From an uncultured Bacteroidota bacterium (lineage in GTDB: Bacteria; Bacteroidota; Bacteroidia; Flavobacteriales; Flavobacteriaceae): a DNA stretch of 45,563 nucleotides. The notes beneath the pieces were generated by a model. That model saw nothing but the letters and a program-made list of their open reading frames with translations, was not told where the DNA came from and searched no databases. Made by a program: the position numbers and the translations under genes. The stretch is taken from positions 1-45,563 of the forward strand of contig CAISYO010000266.1 in assembly GCA_903889745.1 (NCBI GenBank), written 5' to 3'. Positions 35,432 to 44,024 of this stretch are shown in pieces (the first letter of the stretch is position 1; each line of letters starts with the position of its first letter).

Positions 35432-36958
35432 TTAATGTTTAAAATGGCGTATTCCTGTAAACACCATTGCCATATTATTATCGTTACAATAATTGATACT
35501 TAACTCGTCTTTTATTGAACCCCCTGGTTGAATAACCGCTGTGATTCCGGCCTTATTAGCAATTTCTACACAATCTGGAAATGGGAAGAAAGCATCGCTG
35601 GCCATAACTGCACCCGTTAAATCAAATTCAAATGAGGTTGCTTTTTCAATTGCTTGTTTTAATGCATCTACACGTGAAGTTTGTCCTGTTCCAGAAGCAC
35701 AAAGTTGTTTGTTTTTTGCAAAAACGATTGTGTTCGACTTGGTGTGCTTACAAATTTTAGATGCAAACAATAAGTCTTCAATTTCATCAGCCGTTGGAGC
35801 TAAATTAGTAACTGTTTTCAGATGAGATTTCGAATCGGTAACATTGTCTTTATCTTGCACCAAAACACCGTTTAAACAAGTGCGTACATTTTTTTGAGGC
35901 AACTCTACTTCATTTATAATCAATATGATTCGATTCTTTTTCTCTTCTAACAAGTCAATAGCTTCTTGATCATATGCTGGCGCAATAACTACTTCACAAA
36001 ATAATTTATTGATTTCTTCAGCCGTTGCAAGATCAATTTTTCCATTTGCAATTAGCACTCCTCCAAAAGCAGAAGTTGGATCAGCCGCTAAAGCATCTAA
36101 ATAGGCTTGTTTCATAGTACTTCTAGAAGCTAATCCGCAAGCATTGTTATGTTTTAAAATAGCAAACGTAGGTTCATCACCTTTAAATTCGTTCATCAAG
36201 TTAACTGCAGCATCAACATCTAATAAATTATTATAAGACAATTCTTTCCCATGAACTTTAGTAAACATTTGATCAAAATCACCAAAGAAAAATCCTTTTT
36301 GATGTGGATTTTCGCCATAGCGAAGAATTTGTCCGTTTGCTACACTTGTTTTTAAATAAGTTTCATCGGTATTGAAATAATTAAAAATAGCACCATCATA
36401 ATGTGAAGAAACATGAAATGCTTTTGTAGCTAATAATCTTCTGTTTTCTAATGTTGTAGCGCCATTATTTTCAGTATAAAAATTCAAGAAAGAAGCGTAT
36501 TCCTCTACTGAAGGTACAATTACAGTGTCTTTGAAATTTTTTGCTGCTGCTCTAATTAATGAGATCCCACCAATATCAATTTTTTCAATAATATCGGCTT
36601 CACTAGCTCCTGAAGCAACTGTTTTTTCGAAAGGATATAAATCTACAATTACTAAATCGATTTGCGGAATATTAAATTCTTGCATTTGTTGTACATCGCC
36701 TGAATGATCTTGACGGTTTAAAATACCTCCGAAGATTTTTGGATGTAACGTTTTTACTCTTCCGCCTAAAATTTCTGGAAAAGAAGTAATATCTTCTACG
36801 GCAACTACAGGAATTCCAAAACTTTTAATAAATGTTTCTGTTCCGCCAGTAGAATAAATAGTTACATTGTTTTGGTGCAATGCTTTAACAATTGGCTCTA
36901 ATCCGGTTTTATCAAATACAGAAATTAAAGCCGAAGCAATTTTTTTTGTTGTGTTCAT
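35432..36958 (-). CDS. purH: Bifunctional AICAR transformylase/IMP cyclohydrolase
   Basis: 508 residues from the ATG at 36958 (MNTTKKIASALISVFDKTG). The in-frame ATG at 36982 is ruled unlikely because the promoter -7 box at 36980-36987 overlaps it. The N-terminal part is the MGS-like IMP cyclohydrolase domain (STGGTETFIKSFGIPV, GGRVKTLHPKIFGGIL). The C-terminal part is the AICAR formyltransferase domain (NNACGLASR, AFGGVLIANG, KTKSN-like CKHTKSNTIVFAK, MASDAFFPFPDCVE, QPGGSIKD). It catalyses the last two steps of IMP synthesis in the cytoplasm. Single-gene unit with its own promoter and terminator. Confidence 0.96.
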   Translation of the reverse strand: MNTTKKIASALISVFDKTGLEPIVKALHQNNVTIYSTGGTETFIKSFGIPVVAVEDITSFPEILGGRVKTLHPKIFGGILNRQDHSGDVQQMQEFNIPQIDLVIVDLYPFEKTVASGASEADIIEKIDIGGISLIRAAAKNFKDTVIVPSVEEYASFLNFYTENNGATTLENRRLLATKAFHVSSHYDGAIFNYFNTDETYLKTSVANGQILRYGENPHQKGFFFGDFDQMFTKVHGKELSYNNLLDVDAAVNLMNEFKGDEPTFAILKHNNACGLASRSTMKQAYLDALAADPTSAFGGVLIANGKIDLATAEEINKLFCEVVIAPAYDQEAIDLLEEKKNRIILIINEVELPQKNVRTCLNGVLVQDKDNVTDSKSHLKTVTNLAPTADEIEDLLFASKICKHTKSNTIVFAKNKQLCASGTGQTSRVDALKQAIEKATSFEFDLTGAVMASDAFFPFPDCVEIANKAGITAVIQPGGSIKDELSINYCNDNNMAMVFTGIRHFKH

Positions 36959-36979
36959 TAGGTTGTGTTGTTTAAGATG

Positions 36980-37009
36980 CAAAAGTAGTTATACTTCTTA
37001 AAACATTCA
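36980..37009 (-). promoter_or_regulatory. purH promoter
   Basis: On the minus strand TTG (37007-37009), 19-base spacer, TACTTTTG (36980-36987): the full Bacteroidetes housekeeping pattern. Transcription should begin about 15 bases before the purH ATG at 36958. Confidence 0.6.
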
Positions 37010-37042
37010 AACATAATTTAAAGTGATTTTATATTGAAATGC

Positions 37043-37079
37043 AAAAAGCTCTAAATCATTTCGATAAAGAGCTTTTTTG
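37043..37079 (-). terminator. tRNA-Leu terminator (bidirectional form)
   Basis: Stem AAAAAGCTCT with AGAGCTTTTTT, directly after the tRNA 3' end on the minus strand. Confidence 0.7.
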
Positions 37080-37161
37080 TGCGGGTAAAAGGACTCGAAC
37101 CTTCACACCTTTCGGCACCAGATCCTAAGTCTGGCGTGTCTACCAATTTCACCATACCCGC
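37080..37161 (-). tRNA. tRNA-Leu (anticodon TAG)
   Basis: This is an 82-base cloverleaf. Acceptor arm GCGGGTA pairs with TACCCGC. The anticodon stem CCAGA/TCTGG holds the loop CTTAGGA, giving anticodon TAG, which reads CUN leucine codons. A variable arm (TGCCGAAAGGTGT) is longer than in most tRNAs, as expected for leucine, and the T loop is GGTTCGAGTCC. The discriminator base is A, and CCA is not encoded. A promoter of standard form lies just upstream and a terminator just downstream, so it is a single-gene unit. Confidence 0.95.
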
Positions 37162-37174
37162 GACAATTGGAGTG

Positions 37175-37204
37175 CAAATATAATGCTTTCGGTTAAAATT
37201 GCAA
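37175..37204 (-). promoter_or_regulatory. tRNA-Leu promoter
   Basis: On the minus strand TTG (37202-37204), 19-base spacer, TATATTTG (37175-37182), placing the start point about 7 bases before the tRNA 5' end. Confidence 0.6.
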
Positions 37205-37230
37205 AACATATTGAATTTATTTTGGAAATA

Positions 37231-37257
37231 AAAAAACCTCCCAAAATGAGAGGTTTT
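37231..37257 (-). terminator. Terminator of rplU-rpmA
   Basis: Stem AAAACCTC (37233-37240) with GAGGTTTT (37250-37257), with a T run on the minus strand, 23 bases past the rpmA stop at 37280. Confidence 0.75.
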
Positions 37258-37279
37258 TAATATGTTGCATAATAAAATA

Positions 37280-37540
37280 TTAAGCTTCAAATGGGATAAC
37301 AGATACATATGATTTGTTTTCCGCTTTTTTCTGGAATTTTACAACTCCATCAACTTTAGCATGTAAAGTATGATCTTTTCCCATGTAAACATTTTCACCT
37401 GGGTTGTGCTTAGAACCTCTTTGTCTAACAATGATATTTCCAGCAATAGCAGCTTGTCCACCATAAATCTTAACGCCTAAACGTTTCGATTCTGATTCTC
37501 TACCATTCTTCGAACTACCGACACCTTTCTTGTGAGCCAT
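37280..37540 (-). CDS. rpmA: 50S ribosomal protein L27 (bL27)
   Basis: This 86-residue protein has the conserved L27 start [24 protein letters not shown] and core [22 protein letters not shown]. The N-terminus reaches the peptidyl transferase centre. There is no Firmicutes-type N-terminal extension that needs cleavage. It follows rplU by 18 bases, as is standard. Confidence 0.97.
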   Translation of the reverse strand: MAHKKGVGSSKNGRESESKRLGVKIYGGQAAIAGNIIVRQRGSKHNPGENVYMGKDHTLHAKVDGVVKFQKKAENKSYVSVIPFEA

Positions 37541-37558
37541 GATGTTATATTTTAAATG

Positions 37559-37981
37559 TTATTCTTCTGTTTTTGGTTTTCTAGTTGCTTTAGCTTTTGG
37601 CTTAACTACTTCAGCAGTTTCAGTTACTTCAACTTCAACTTCTTTTTTAGCAGCTTTTTTCTTAGCGCTTGTAGCAACAATTCCTTCAATTACAATTTGA
37701 GTGAATGATTGTCTATGACCGTTTTTCTTTTTGTAACCTTTTCTTCTTTTCTTTTTGAAAACAATTACTTTATCACCTTTTAAGTGTTGTAACACTTTGG
37801 CTTCTACTGAAGCACCTTCTACAGCTGGGGCGCCTAAAGTTACGTTTCCGTTGTCATCTAACAAAAGAACTTTATCGAAAGAAACTTTCGAACCTTCTTC
37901 TGAAGCTAAACGGTGAACATAAACCTTTTGGTCTTTGCTTACTTTGAATTGTTGCCCTGCTATCTCTACGATTGCGTACAT
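37559..37981 (-). CDS. rplU: 50S ribosomal protein L21 (bL21) with charged C-terminal tail
   Basis: 140 residues from the ATG at 37981 ([18 protein letters not shown]). The open frame runs further 5' but the promoter at 38014-38043 lies there, so the shorter start is right. The core (1-103, with [18 protein letters not shown]) is a normal L21 that binds 23S rRNA. About 37 extra C-terminal residues are rich in Lys, Glu, Val and Thr and probably disordered; such tails are seen in related bacteria. First gene of rplU-rpmA. Confidence 0.95.
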   Translation of the reverse strand: MYAIVEIAGQQFKVSKDQKVYVHRLASEEGSKVSFDKVLLLDDNGNVTLGAPAVEGASVEAKVLQHLKGDKVIVFKKKRRKGYKKKNGHRQSFTQIVIEGIVATSAKKKAAKKEVEVEVTETAEVVKPKAKATRKPKTEE

Positions 37982-38013
37982 AACAATGATTTTAATTAAA
38001 AATTTTAAGGTTG

Positions 38014-38043
38014 CAAATATACAATTAATTATAAACCACACAA
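38014..38043 (-). promoter_or_regulatory. rplU-rpmA promoter
   Basis: On the minus strand TTG (38041-38043), 19-base spacer, TATATTTG (38014-38021). The expected leader before the rplU ATG is about 25 bases. Confidence 0.6.
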
Positions 38044-38166
38044 CTAAAATGCACAATAAAATTATATTTTTTTGTTTAAGTAAAATATTCTGCATAAATT
38101 TCATTTTTTTTGTAACATTATTTACAAAATACGACTTATCACACAATATCAACAAATTAATAACGT

Positions 38167-39492
38167 ATGAAAAAATCTTTAATGGCTTTGGGGACTGCAC
38201 TAATGCTTGGCGGAACAGCTTCCGCTCAAAAAGTAACATTTGAAGAGTTTGATTTAGACAACGGATTACACATTGTACTTCATCAAGACAATTCTGCTCC
38301 AGTAGTAATTACATCTGTGATGTATCATGTGGGGGCTAAAGACGAACAACCGAATAGAACGGGGTTTGCACACTTTTTTGAACACCTTTTATTTGAAGGA
38401 ACTAAAAACATTGGTCGTGGAGACTGGTTTAAATTAGTAACTGCAAATGGTGGAAACAATAATGCAAATACAACTGATGACAGAACGTATTATTATGAAG
38501 TATTCCCTTCAAACAATTTAGAATTGGCTATTTGGATGGAATCGGAACGTTTAATGCATCCTGTAATTAATCAAATTGGTGTAGATACTCAAAACGAAGT
38601 GGTAAAAGAAGAAAAAAGACTTCGTGTTGACAACCAACCTTATGGGAATTTAATCAAAGCCGTTAAGGAAAATATGTTTAAAGTGCATCCTTATAAATGG
38701 ACAACCATTGGTGAAATGGAACATTTAGACGCTGCTACTTTAGAAGAATTTCAAGCGTTTAACAAAAAATTCTACGTGCCTAACAATGCGGTTTTAGTTG
38801 TTGCAGGTCAATTTGACAAAGCACAAGCTAAAGAATGGATAACGCAATATTTTGGTGCCATTCCAAAAGGCGCAGCTGTTGCACGTCAAAAAGTTGAAGA
38901 GGCTCCAATTACACAAGAATTTAAAGCTTCATGGGAAGATCCAAATATTCAAATTCCTATGCTAGTAGCTTCTTACAGAACGCCTTCAATGAAATCGCGT
39001 GATGCAAGAGTTTTAGATATGATTTCGACTTATTTATCAGACGGAAAAAGTTCTAAATTATACAAAAAAATCGTAGACGATAAAAAAATGGCGCTACAAA
39101 TTGGCGCATTCAATTACAGTCAAGAAGATTATGGAATGTATTTAATTTATGGTTTACCAATGGGTGAAAACTCAACCGAATCAATCTTAAAAGAAATTGA
39201 TGAAGAAATCGTAAAAATGCAAACTGAATTAATTTCGGAAACTGATTTTCAAAAATTACAAAATAAATTTGAAAGCAATTATGTAAGTAATAATGCTTCA
39301 GTTGAAGGAATTGCAGATAATTTAGCGACTTACTATATGTTATATGGTGACATCAATTTAATCAATACCGAAATTGATATTTACCGTTCAATTACTAGAG
39401 AAGAAATTAGAGACATTTCTAAAAAATACTTAAACGCAAATCAGCGATTAATTTTAGACTATGTTCCTGCTAAAGACAAAGCTCAAAACTAA
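38167..39492 (+). CDS. M16-family zinc peptidase (catalytic member)
   Basis: This 441-residue protein has a signal peptide ([21 protein letters not shown]) and two M16 domains. The inverted zinc motif HxxEH is intact in [12 protein letters not shown], and the third ligand Glu lies in [11 protein letters not shown]. It is predicted to degrade peptides in the periplasm. It is followed 12 bases later by a second M16 protein that lacks this motif. In characterised split M16B enzymes, a catalytic subunit pairs with one supplying the Arg-Tyr substrate-binding pair, so the two products probably form a heterodimer. Confidence 0.9.
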   Translation: MKKSLMALGTALMLGGTASAQKVTFEEFDLDNGLHIVLHQDNSAPVVITSVMYHVGAKDEQPNRTGFAHFFEHLLFEGTKNIGRGDWFKLVTANGGNNNANTTDDRTYYYEVFPSNNLELAIWMESERLMHPVINQIGVDTQNEVVKEEKRLRVDNQPYGNLIKAVKENMFKVHPYKWTTIGEMEHLDAATLEEFQAFNKKFYVPNNAVLVVAGQFDKAQAKEWITQYFGAIPKGAAVARQKVEEAPITQEFKASWEDPNIQIPMLVASYRTPSMKSRDARVLDMISTYLSDGKSSKLYKKIVDDKKMALQIGAFNYSQEDYGMYLIYGLPMGENSTESILKEIDEEIVKMQTELISETDFQKLQNKFESNYVSNNASVEGIADNLATYYMLYGDINLINTEIDIYRSITREEIRDISKKYLNANQRLILDYVPAKDKAQN

Positions 39493-39504
39493 GATCGAAA
39501 ACAT

Positions 39505-41556
39505 ATGAAAAAATTTATATACATAGCAGCCAGTTTATTTTTAACAATAACTATGCAAGCACAAGACAGACCTCAACCTAAACCAGGACCAGCACCATCA
39601 ATAAACATCAATAAGCCACAAAGCTTTGTGCTTAATAATGGATTAAAAGTTTTAGTAGTTGAAAATCACAAATTACCACGTGTTTCGTTTAATCTTACAT
39701 TAGATAATCCGCCTTATGCTGAAGGAGCTAAAAAAGGAGTTTCTGATATTTTAAGCAGCATGATTGGGAACGGAACGGAATCAATGAACAAAGACGCTTT
39801 TAATGAAGAGATTGATTTCTTAGGCGCAAATATTAATTTTGATGCTTCGGGAGCTTCGGCAAACGGTTTATCTAGATATTCAAAAAGAATTTTAGAATTA
39901 ATGGCTGATGGAGCTTTAAACCCATTATTCGTTCAAGAAGAATTTGACAAAGAAAAAGCGAAAATAATTGAAGGTTTAAAATCTGAAGAAAAAAGTGTAA
40001 CAGCAATCGCCAGAAGAGTTGAAAACGTATTAACTTATGGAAAAGAACACTACAAAGGCGAATTTACCAGCGAAGAAACATTAAACAATGTAACACTTGA
40101 AGATGTTACCTTAAATTACAACACTTATTTTGTTCCAGCAAACGCTTACCTAGTAATTGTAGGTGATGTGAAATTTAAAGAGGTTAAAAAAGAAGTAGAA
40201 AGACTTTTTGGAAGCTGGAAAAAAGCTACTGCACCTCAACTTACTTATTCTGATCCAAAAGATGTTCAATACAGTCAAATTAACTTTATCGATACTCCAA
40301 ATGCAGTTCAATCTGAAATTGCATTGGTAAATTTATCTAATTTAAAAATGACCGATAAAGAATATTTTGCTGTGCTATTAGCTAATCAAGTATTAGGTGG
40401 TGGTGGAGAAGGTAGATTATTCTTAAATCTTCGTGAAAAACACGGATGGACTTATGGCGCTTATTCTTCAATTGGATCTGGAAAATACATCAATAAATTC
40501 CGCTCAGGATCATCTGTTAGAAATGCAGTAACTGATAGCGCAGTTGTTGAAGTGTTCAACGAATTGAAAAGAATGAGAACTGAATTAGTTTCAGAAGAAG
40601 ATCTTAAAAATGCAAAAGCAAAATACGTAGGTAACTTCGTGATGCAAATTGAAAAACCTTCAACTATTGCAGGTTATGCTTTAAACAAAGAAACACAAGG
40701 TTTACCGGAAGATTTTTACGAAAATTACATTAAAAACATCAATGCTGTAACAGCAGAAGATATTAAAAATGCTGCTAATAAATTTTTCTTAGCCAATCAA
40801 ACAAGAGTAATTATCGTAGGAAAAGCTGCCGATGTGTTACCAGGATTAGAAGTAATGAGCAAAAGAGAAAAATTACCTATTTTTTACTTTGATAAATACG
40901 GAAATCCAACACAAAAACCAGAAGTTAAAAAACCAGTACCAGCTGGTGTAACTGCACAAACTGTTTTAAACGATTATATCAAAGCTATTGGTGGTGAAAA
41001 AGCGGTTAAAAATGTAAAAACATTAGCAGTAATGTCGTCTGGAACTATTCAAGGTACTGCGCTTGAAATGGTAACAAAAACAGCGCCTAAAAAATTAGCT
41101 TTTGAAATGAAAGCGATGGGAATGACGATGTCTAAACAAATTGTTAACGAAAAAGAAGCTTATGCTATGCAACAAGGTCAACGTAAAGATTTTACAGGTG
41201 ACGAATTAAAAGAAATGCAAGCTGAAGCAAATACATTTAAGGAATTAGCGTTATTAACCGATAAAGAAATAAGCGTAACAGGAATCGAAAATATTAACGG
41301 AGCCGATGCTTATGCGCTTAAAAACGGAAAAACTACTTTATATTATGATGTAAAAACAGGGTATAAAGTTGCCGAGTCTAAAGAAATGGAACAAAGAGGT
41401 CAAAAAATGACACAAACAACTTATTTCCAAGACTACAAAGACGTTAAAGGATTAAAATTTCCTTATAAAATTATAATGAATGTTGGTATCGAAATTGAAT
41501 TAACAACCACAGAAGTTAAAATCAATGAAGGTGTAACTGATGCCGATTTTAAATAA
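39505..41556 (+). CDS. M16-family protein, non-catalytic, with LolA-like C-terminal domain
   Basis: This 683-residue protein has a signal peptide (ending TMQAQ), a Pro-rich linker and two M16 domains (about 35-445). No HxxEH is seen at the expected place (KKGVSDILSSMIGNGTES), while the C-terminal-type R/Y segment is present (GGGGEGRLFLNLREKHGWTYGAYSS region). Residues 480-683 form a separate domain (QTVLNDYIKAIGGEKAVKNVK, TYFQDYKDVKGLKFPYKI) resembling LolA/outer-membrane lipoprotein-sorting folds. It is the probable partner of the upstream catalytic subunit, and the extra domain may hold lipid or target the complex. Terminator at 41581-41609. Confidence 0.85.
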   Translation: MKKFIYIAASLFLTITMQAQDRPQPKPGPAPSININKPQSFVLNNGLKVLVVENHKLPRVSFNLTLDNPPYAEGAKKGVSDILSSMIGNGTESMNKDAFNEEIDFLGANINFDASGASANGLSRYSKRILELMADGALNPLFVQEEFDKEKAKIIEGLKSEEKSVTAIARRVENVLTYGKEHYKGEFTSEETLNNVTLEDVTLNYNTYFVPANAYLVIVGDVKFKEVKKEVERLFGSWKKATAPQLTYSDPKDVQYSQINFIDTPNAVQSEIALVNLSNLKMTDKEYFAVLLANQVLGGGGEGRLFLNLREKHGWTYGAYSSIGSGKYINKFRSGSSVRNAVTDSAVVEVFNELKRMRTELVSEEDLKNAKAKYVGNFVMQIEKPSTIAGYALNKETQGLPEDFYENYIKNINAVTAEDIKNAANKFFLANQTRVIIVGKAADVLPGLEVMSKREKLPIFYFDKYGNPTQKPEVKKPVPAGVTAQTVLNDYIKAIGGEKAVKNVKTLAVMSSGTIQGTALEMVTKTAPKKLAFEMKAMGMTMSKQIVNEKEAYAMQQGQRKDFTGDELKEMQAEANTFKELALLTDKEISVTGIENINGADAYALKNGKTTLYYDVKTGYKVAESKEMEQRGQKMTQTTYFQDYKDVKGLKFPYKIIMNVGIEIELTTTEVKINEGVTDADFK

Positions 41557-41580
41557 TTAGTATCTCAATTAAATAAGATG

Positions 41581-41609
41581 AAGCGCTCAAGAAATTGGGC
41601 GCTTTTTTT
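41581..41609 (+). terminator. Terminator of the M16 gene pair
   Basis: Stem AAGCGC (41581-41586) with GCGCTT (41599-41604), then a T run. It overlaps the stop region of the convergent EamA gene. Confidence 0.7.
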
Positions 41610-42480
41610 ATTTTCTACTCGAAAAATAAACGCCTACTAAGACAATCAATGCACCTGCAATTTGTAAAAGTGTTAACGATTCATTCATAAATAAAGAACC
41701 TAAAAATATGGCTACTAATGGAATAATGTAGGTTACTGAAGAAGCAAAAACAGGTGAAGACAATTGAATTAATTTGAAGAATAAAATATTGGACAATCCA
41801 GTACCAATAACACCCAAAACAGCAATATACCCTAAAGAATTTTGAACTTTTTCTTGGCCAACTATTTCAAAAAAACCCGTGAAATACAAAACGATTAATG
41901 CTGGAACAAACATAACCACAAAATTTCCAGTACTTATAGCTAACGGTTTTAAATCGGATAAATATTTTTTAATCAGGTTTACGTTAATTCCATAAAATAT
42001 CGAAGCCAACACAATTAATATCGCATAATAATAATTTTCGGTGGTGTTTGCTCCATTGCCCGATAACACTAATAACGCACAACCCACAAAGCCAATAATT
42101 ACCCCAAAAATTTGTCTTCGTTGTACGTCTAATCCAAAGAAAAACATTCCTACTAACAACGTATTTAATGGCGTTAATGAATTTAGAATAGCACTAACCG
42201 AACCATCAATTTTTGAGAGTGCAATAGCAAATAAAAAAGCAGGAACAAAGGTGCCAAATATGGAAGTCAACGCAATGTATTTCCATTTATACAACGGAAT
42301 TTTTGCAATTTCTTTACCTCCCACTAAAAATAAAAATCCTGCCGCAAATAAAATACGTAAACTTCCTAACTGTATTGCGTTAACTCCTTGCAACCCTAAT
42401 TGCATAAGTATAAACGAACTCCCCCACACACAGCCTAAAAAGGCCAACAAATACCATTTTGTATTACTCTTCTCCATCAT
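41608..42480 (-). CDS. EamA/DMT-family transporter
   Basis: This 290-residue protein has ten predicted membrane helices in two EamA repeats. Family motifs: WGSSFILMQLGLQG at the start, LNSLTPLNTLLVGMFFFGLD at the end of the first repeat, and TYIIPLVAIFLGSLFMNESL in the second. It is an inner-membrane drug/metabolite exporter or permease, substrate unknown. It may start at the second codon, also ATG. Convergent with the M16 pair; upstream neighbour is divergent. Confidence 0.88.
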   Translation of the reverse strand: MMEKSNTKWYLLAFLGCVWGSSFILMQLGLQGVNAIQLGSLRILFAAGFLFLVGGKEIAKIPLYKWKYIALTSIFGTFVPAFLFAIALSKIDGSVSAILNSLTPLNTLLVGMFFFGLDVQRRQIFGVIIGFVGCALLVLSGNGANTTENYYYAILIVLASIFYGINVNLIKKYLSDLKPLAISTGNFVVMFVPALIVLYFTGFFEIVGQEKVQNSLGYIAVLGVIGTGLSNILFFKLIQLSSPVFASSVTYIIPLVAIFLGSLFMNESLTLLQIAGALIVLVGVYFSSRK

Positions 42481-42537
42481 AAAAATTTCTTTGCCAAAAT
42501 TGAGTTTTTATTTTTAAAAACGCACTATGATTTTTTG

Positions 42538-42545
42538 TAAATTTG
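42538..42545 (+). promoter_or_regulatory. Candidate -7 box for the metal-binding lipoprotein gene
   Basis: TAAATTTG matches TAnnTTTG, 39 bases before the ATG at 42585. No TTG at -33 spacing. Confidence 0.4.
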
Positions 42546-42584
42546 TTCACACTTAATAATGAGTGGATTTAAACAGTAAATCAA

Positions 42585-42956
42585 ATGAAAAAATTTAAAA
42601 ACATAGCCTTAGCAACATGTATTACTCTTATTACCATAAGTTGTAAAAAAGAAGCAAGTACAGCAACTAAAGAAATTGCTTCAACTAAAACAGAAATTAA
42701 GGCCGAAAACCTAGAAACAGCAAACTTTACTATTGATGGTATGACCTGTGCCGTTGGATGTGCCAAAACAATAGAAAGCAAACTAAACGAAACTGAAGGC
42801 GTACAAGAAGCTGTTGTAGATTTTGAAAGCAAAATTGCTACCGTATCTTATGACAAAACAAAACTGAATGCAACTTCTCTAACTTCAACGATTGAAAAAG
42901 TAGCAGGTGGAGACGCTTACAAAGTGAGTAAAGCTGAAGTTAAATCGGCAAAATAA
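42585..42956 (+). CDS. Heavy-metal-associated (HMA) domain lipoprotein
   Basis: This 123-residue protein has a lipoprotein signal peptide ending in a lipobox-like TISC (Cys about residue 21), a Thr/Ala/Lys-rich linker, and one HMA domain (about 45-115). The metal motif is GMTCAVGCAKTIE, that is Cys-x-x-x-Cys rather than the usual Cys-x-x-Cys; this spacing recurs, from memory, in flavobacterial homologues. It probably binds copper or a similar metal at the outer- or inner-membrane surface facing the periplasm. Single gene with its own terminator. Confidence 0.85.
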   Translation: MKKFKNIALATCITLITISCKKEASTATKEIASTKTEIKAENLETANFTIDGMTCAVGCAKTIESKLNETEGVQEAVVDFESKIATVSYDKTKLNATSLTSTIEKVAGGDAYKVSKAEVKSAK

Positions 42957-42972
42957 AAATTAGTATAAATAT

Positions 42973-43004
42973 AAAAAAAGGCACTTAATTAAGTGCCTTT
43001 TTTT
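42973..43004 (+). terminator. Bidirectional terminator between the HMA gene and gldD
   Basis: A perfect 32-base palindrome (AAAAAAAGGCACTTAA and its complement, centred at 42988/42989) has T runs on both strands. It overlaps the last bases of gldD's stop codon. Confidence 0.85.
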
Positions 43005-43563
43005 ATTTCCAAGTCATGGTTTCCATAATTCTTCGCATATCGTCTTGCACATATTTGGTTGCAGGTAATATCGAATCGTAATTAGGTTTTGCATAAAAAT
43101 AAACACTTCCTGTCATAAAATGTTTAGTGCTATCAGTAGCATAGAACAAGGCATTTGTAGCAGTATTTCCGCCTACTTTATAAAACATCCCATAAACCTT
43201 TTTATCTTTATTGATAAAAGGTTGTTCCATAATATCGTCTGCTTTTAATGTGTGTAATTTATAAGTCAAATTTTGTGCATCTCGAAGCAGTTTATCAATA
43301 TCGTTGTGCACTTCTTTATAGGTTAAATAAACGGTTGCTTTCATTTTAGGATATTGAATTTCATAGGAACAACTATTGTTCTTTGAATTAGCAAAAGAAT
43401 TTACTTCAAATGAGAAAGGGCAATTGGTTTTTAAAGTAGTGTATTTTGGCGTCGGATATTCAAGACTTAATTGTCCTGCCGGCTTAGGAACCACTTCTTC
43501 CCTACAAGAAAAAAATCCCAAAGCAAGCATCAGGATTAAATAGTAAGTTAATTGTAATTTCAT
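43003..43563 (-). CDS. gldD: Gliding motility lipoprotein GldD
   Basis: This 186-residue protein has a lipoprotein signal peptide (LALGFFSC, Cys about 20) and the GldD body: PKPAGQLSLEYPTPKY, CPFSFEVNSFANS, YPKMKATVYLTYKEV, GMFYKVGGNTATNALFYATD, and GSVYFYAKPNYDSILP. GldD is required for gliding and T9SS-linked surface functions in Flavobacterium johnsoniae. It follows ssb by four bases. In related genomes gldE usually lies between these two genes; it is absent here. Confidence 0.92.
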   Translation of the reverse strand: MKLQLTYYLILMLALGFFSCREEVVPKPAGQLSLEYPTPKYTTLKTNCPFSFEVNSFANSKNNSCSYEIQYPKMKATVYLTYKEVHNDIDKLLRDAQNLTYKLHTLKADDIMEQPFINKDKKVYGMFYKVGGNTATNALFYATDSTKHFMTGSVYFYAKPNYDSILPATKYVQDDMRRIMETMTWK

Positions 43564-43567
43564 AGTA

Positions 43568-43969
43568 TTAAAACGGAGCGTCTTCTGGAGCGCTTCCTGT
43601 TGGAAGTGACGATTTACCTAAATCTGTATCTTTTTTAGTAGTTAAAAAAGTAAATTCGGTAACTTGAATTTCAGTGGTATATTTGGTAGCTCCATCTTCA
43701 GCTTGCCATTGACGCGATTTAATTCGGCCTTCAATATAAATTTTATCGCCTTTAGAAAGATATTTTTCACAAATTTCGGCTGCTTTATTTCGCACAACAA
43801 TATTATGCCATTCGGTTGAAGTAATTTTTTCACCGGTTGTTTTGTTGATGTAAACTTCGTTTGTAGCTAATGGAAATCTTCCTATGCAATTTCCACCTTC
43901 AAAGTAATGCATTTTAATTTCGTCACCTAAATGACCAATCAAAATGACTTTATTTAATGTTCCGTTCAT
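43568..43969 (-). CDS. ssb: Single-stranded DNA-binding protein
   Basis: This 133-residue protein has an OB-fold: MNGTLNKVILIGHLGDEIKM, GRFPLATNEVY, TEWHNIVVRNKAAEICEKYLSKGDKIYIEGR. It ends in a short acidic tail (SAPEDAPF) of the kind that recruits partner proteins. It coats single-stranded DNA in replication and repair. It has its own promoter inside the end of mutY and leads into gldD. Confidence 0.95.
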   Translation of the reverse strand: MNGTLNKVILIGHLGDEIKMHYFEGGNCIGRFPLATNEVYINKTTGEKITSTEWHNIVVRNKAAEICEKYLSKGDKIYIEGRIKSRQWQAEDGATKYTTEIQVTEFTFLTTKKDTDLGKSSLPTGSAPEDAPF

Positions 43970-43992
43970 GGCTTATACCTTTTTGTGATATT

Positions 43993-44024
43993 CAAAAGTA
44001 ATAATTTATAATGAATTAAAACAA
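43993..44024 (-). promoter_or_regulatory. ssb-gldD promoter
   Basis: On the minus strand TTG (44022-44024), 21-base spacer, TACTTTTG (43993-44000). The upstream element lies within the 3' end of mutY. Confidence 0.5.

Noticed and set aside
37051..37308. 85-codon minus-strand frame
   Set aside because: It covers the tRNA-Leu gene, its promoter and the rpmA terminator; the peptide is a chance translation of tRNA sequence.
37982..38239. Long N-terminal extension of L21
   Set aside because: The extension lies across the rplU promoter and the 5' part of the divergent M16 gene; the family starts at [12 protein letters not shown].
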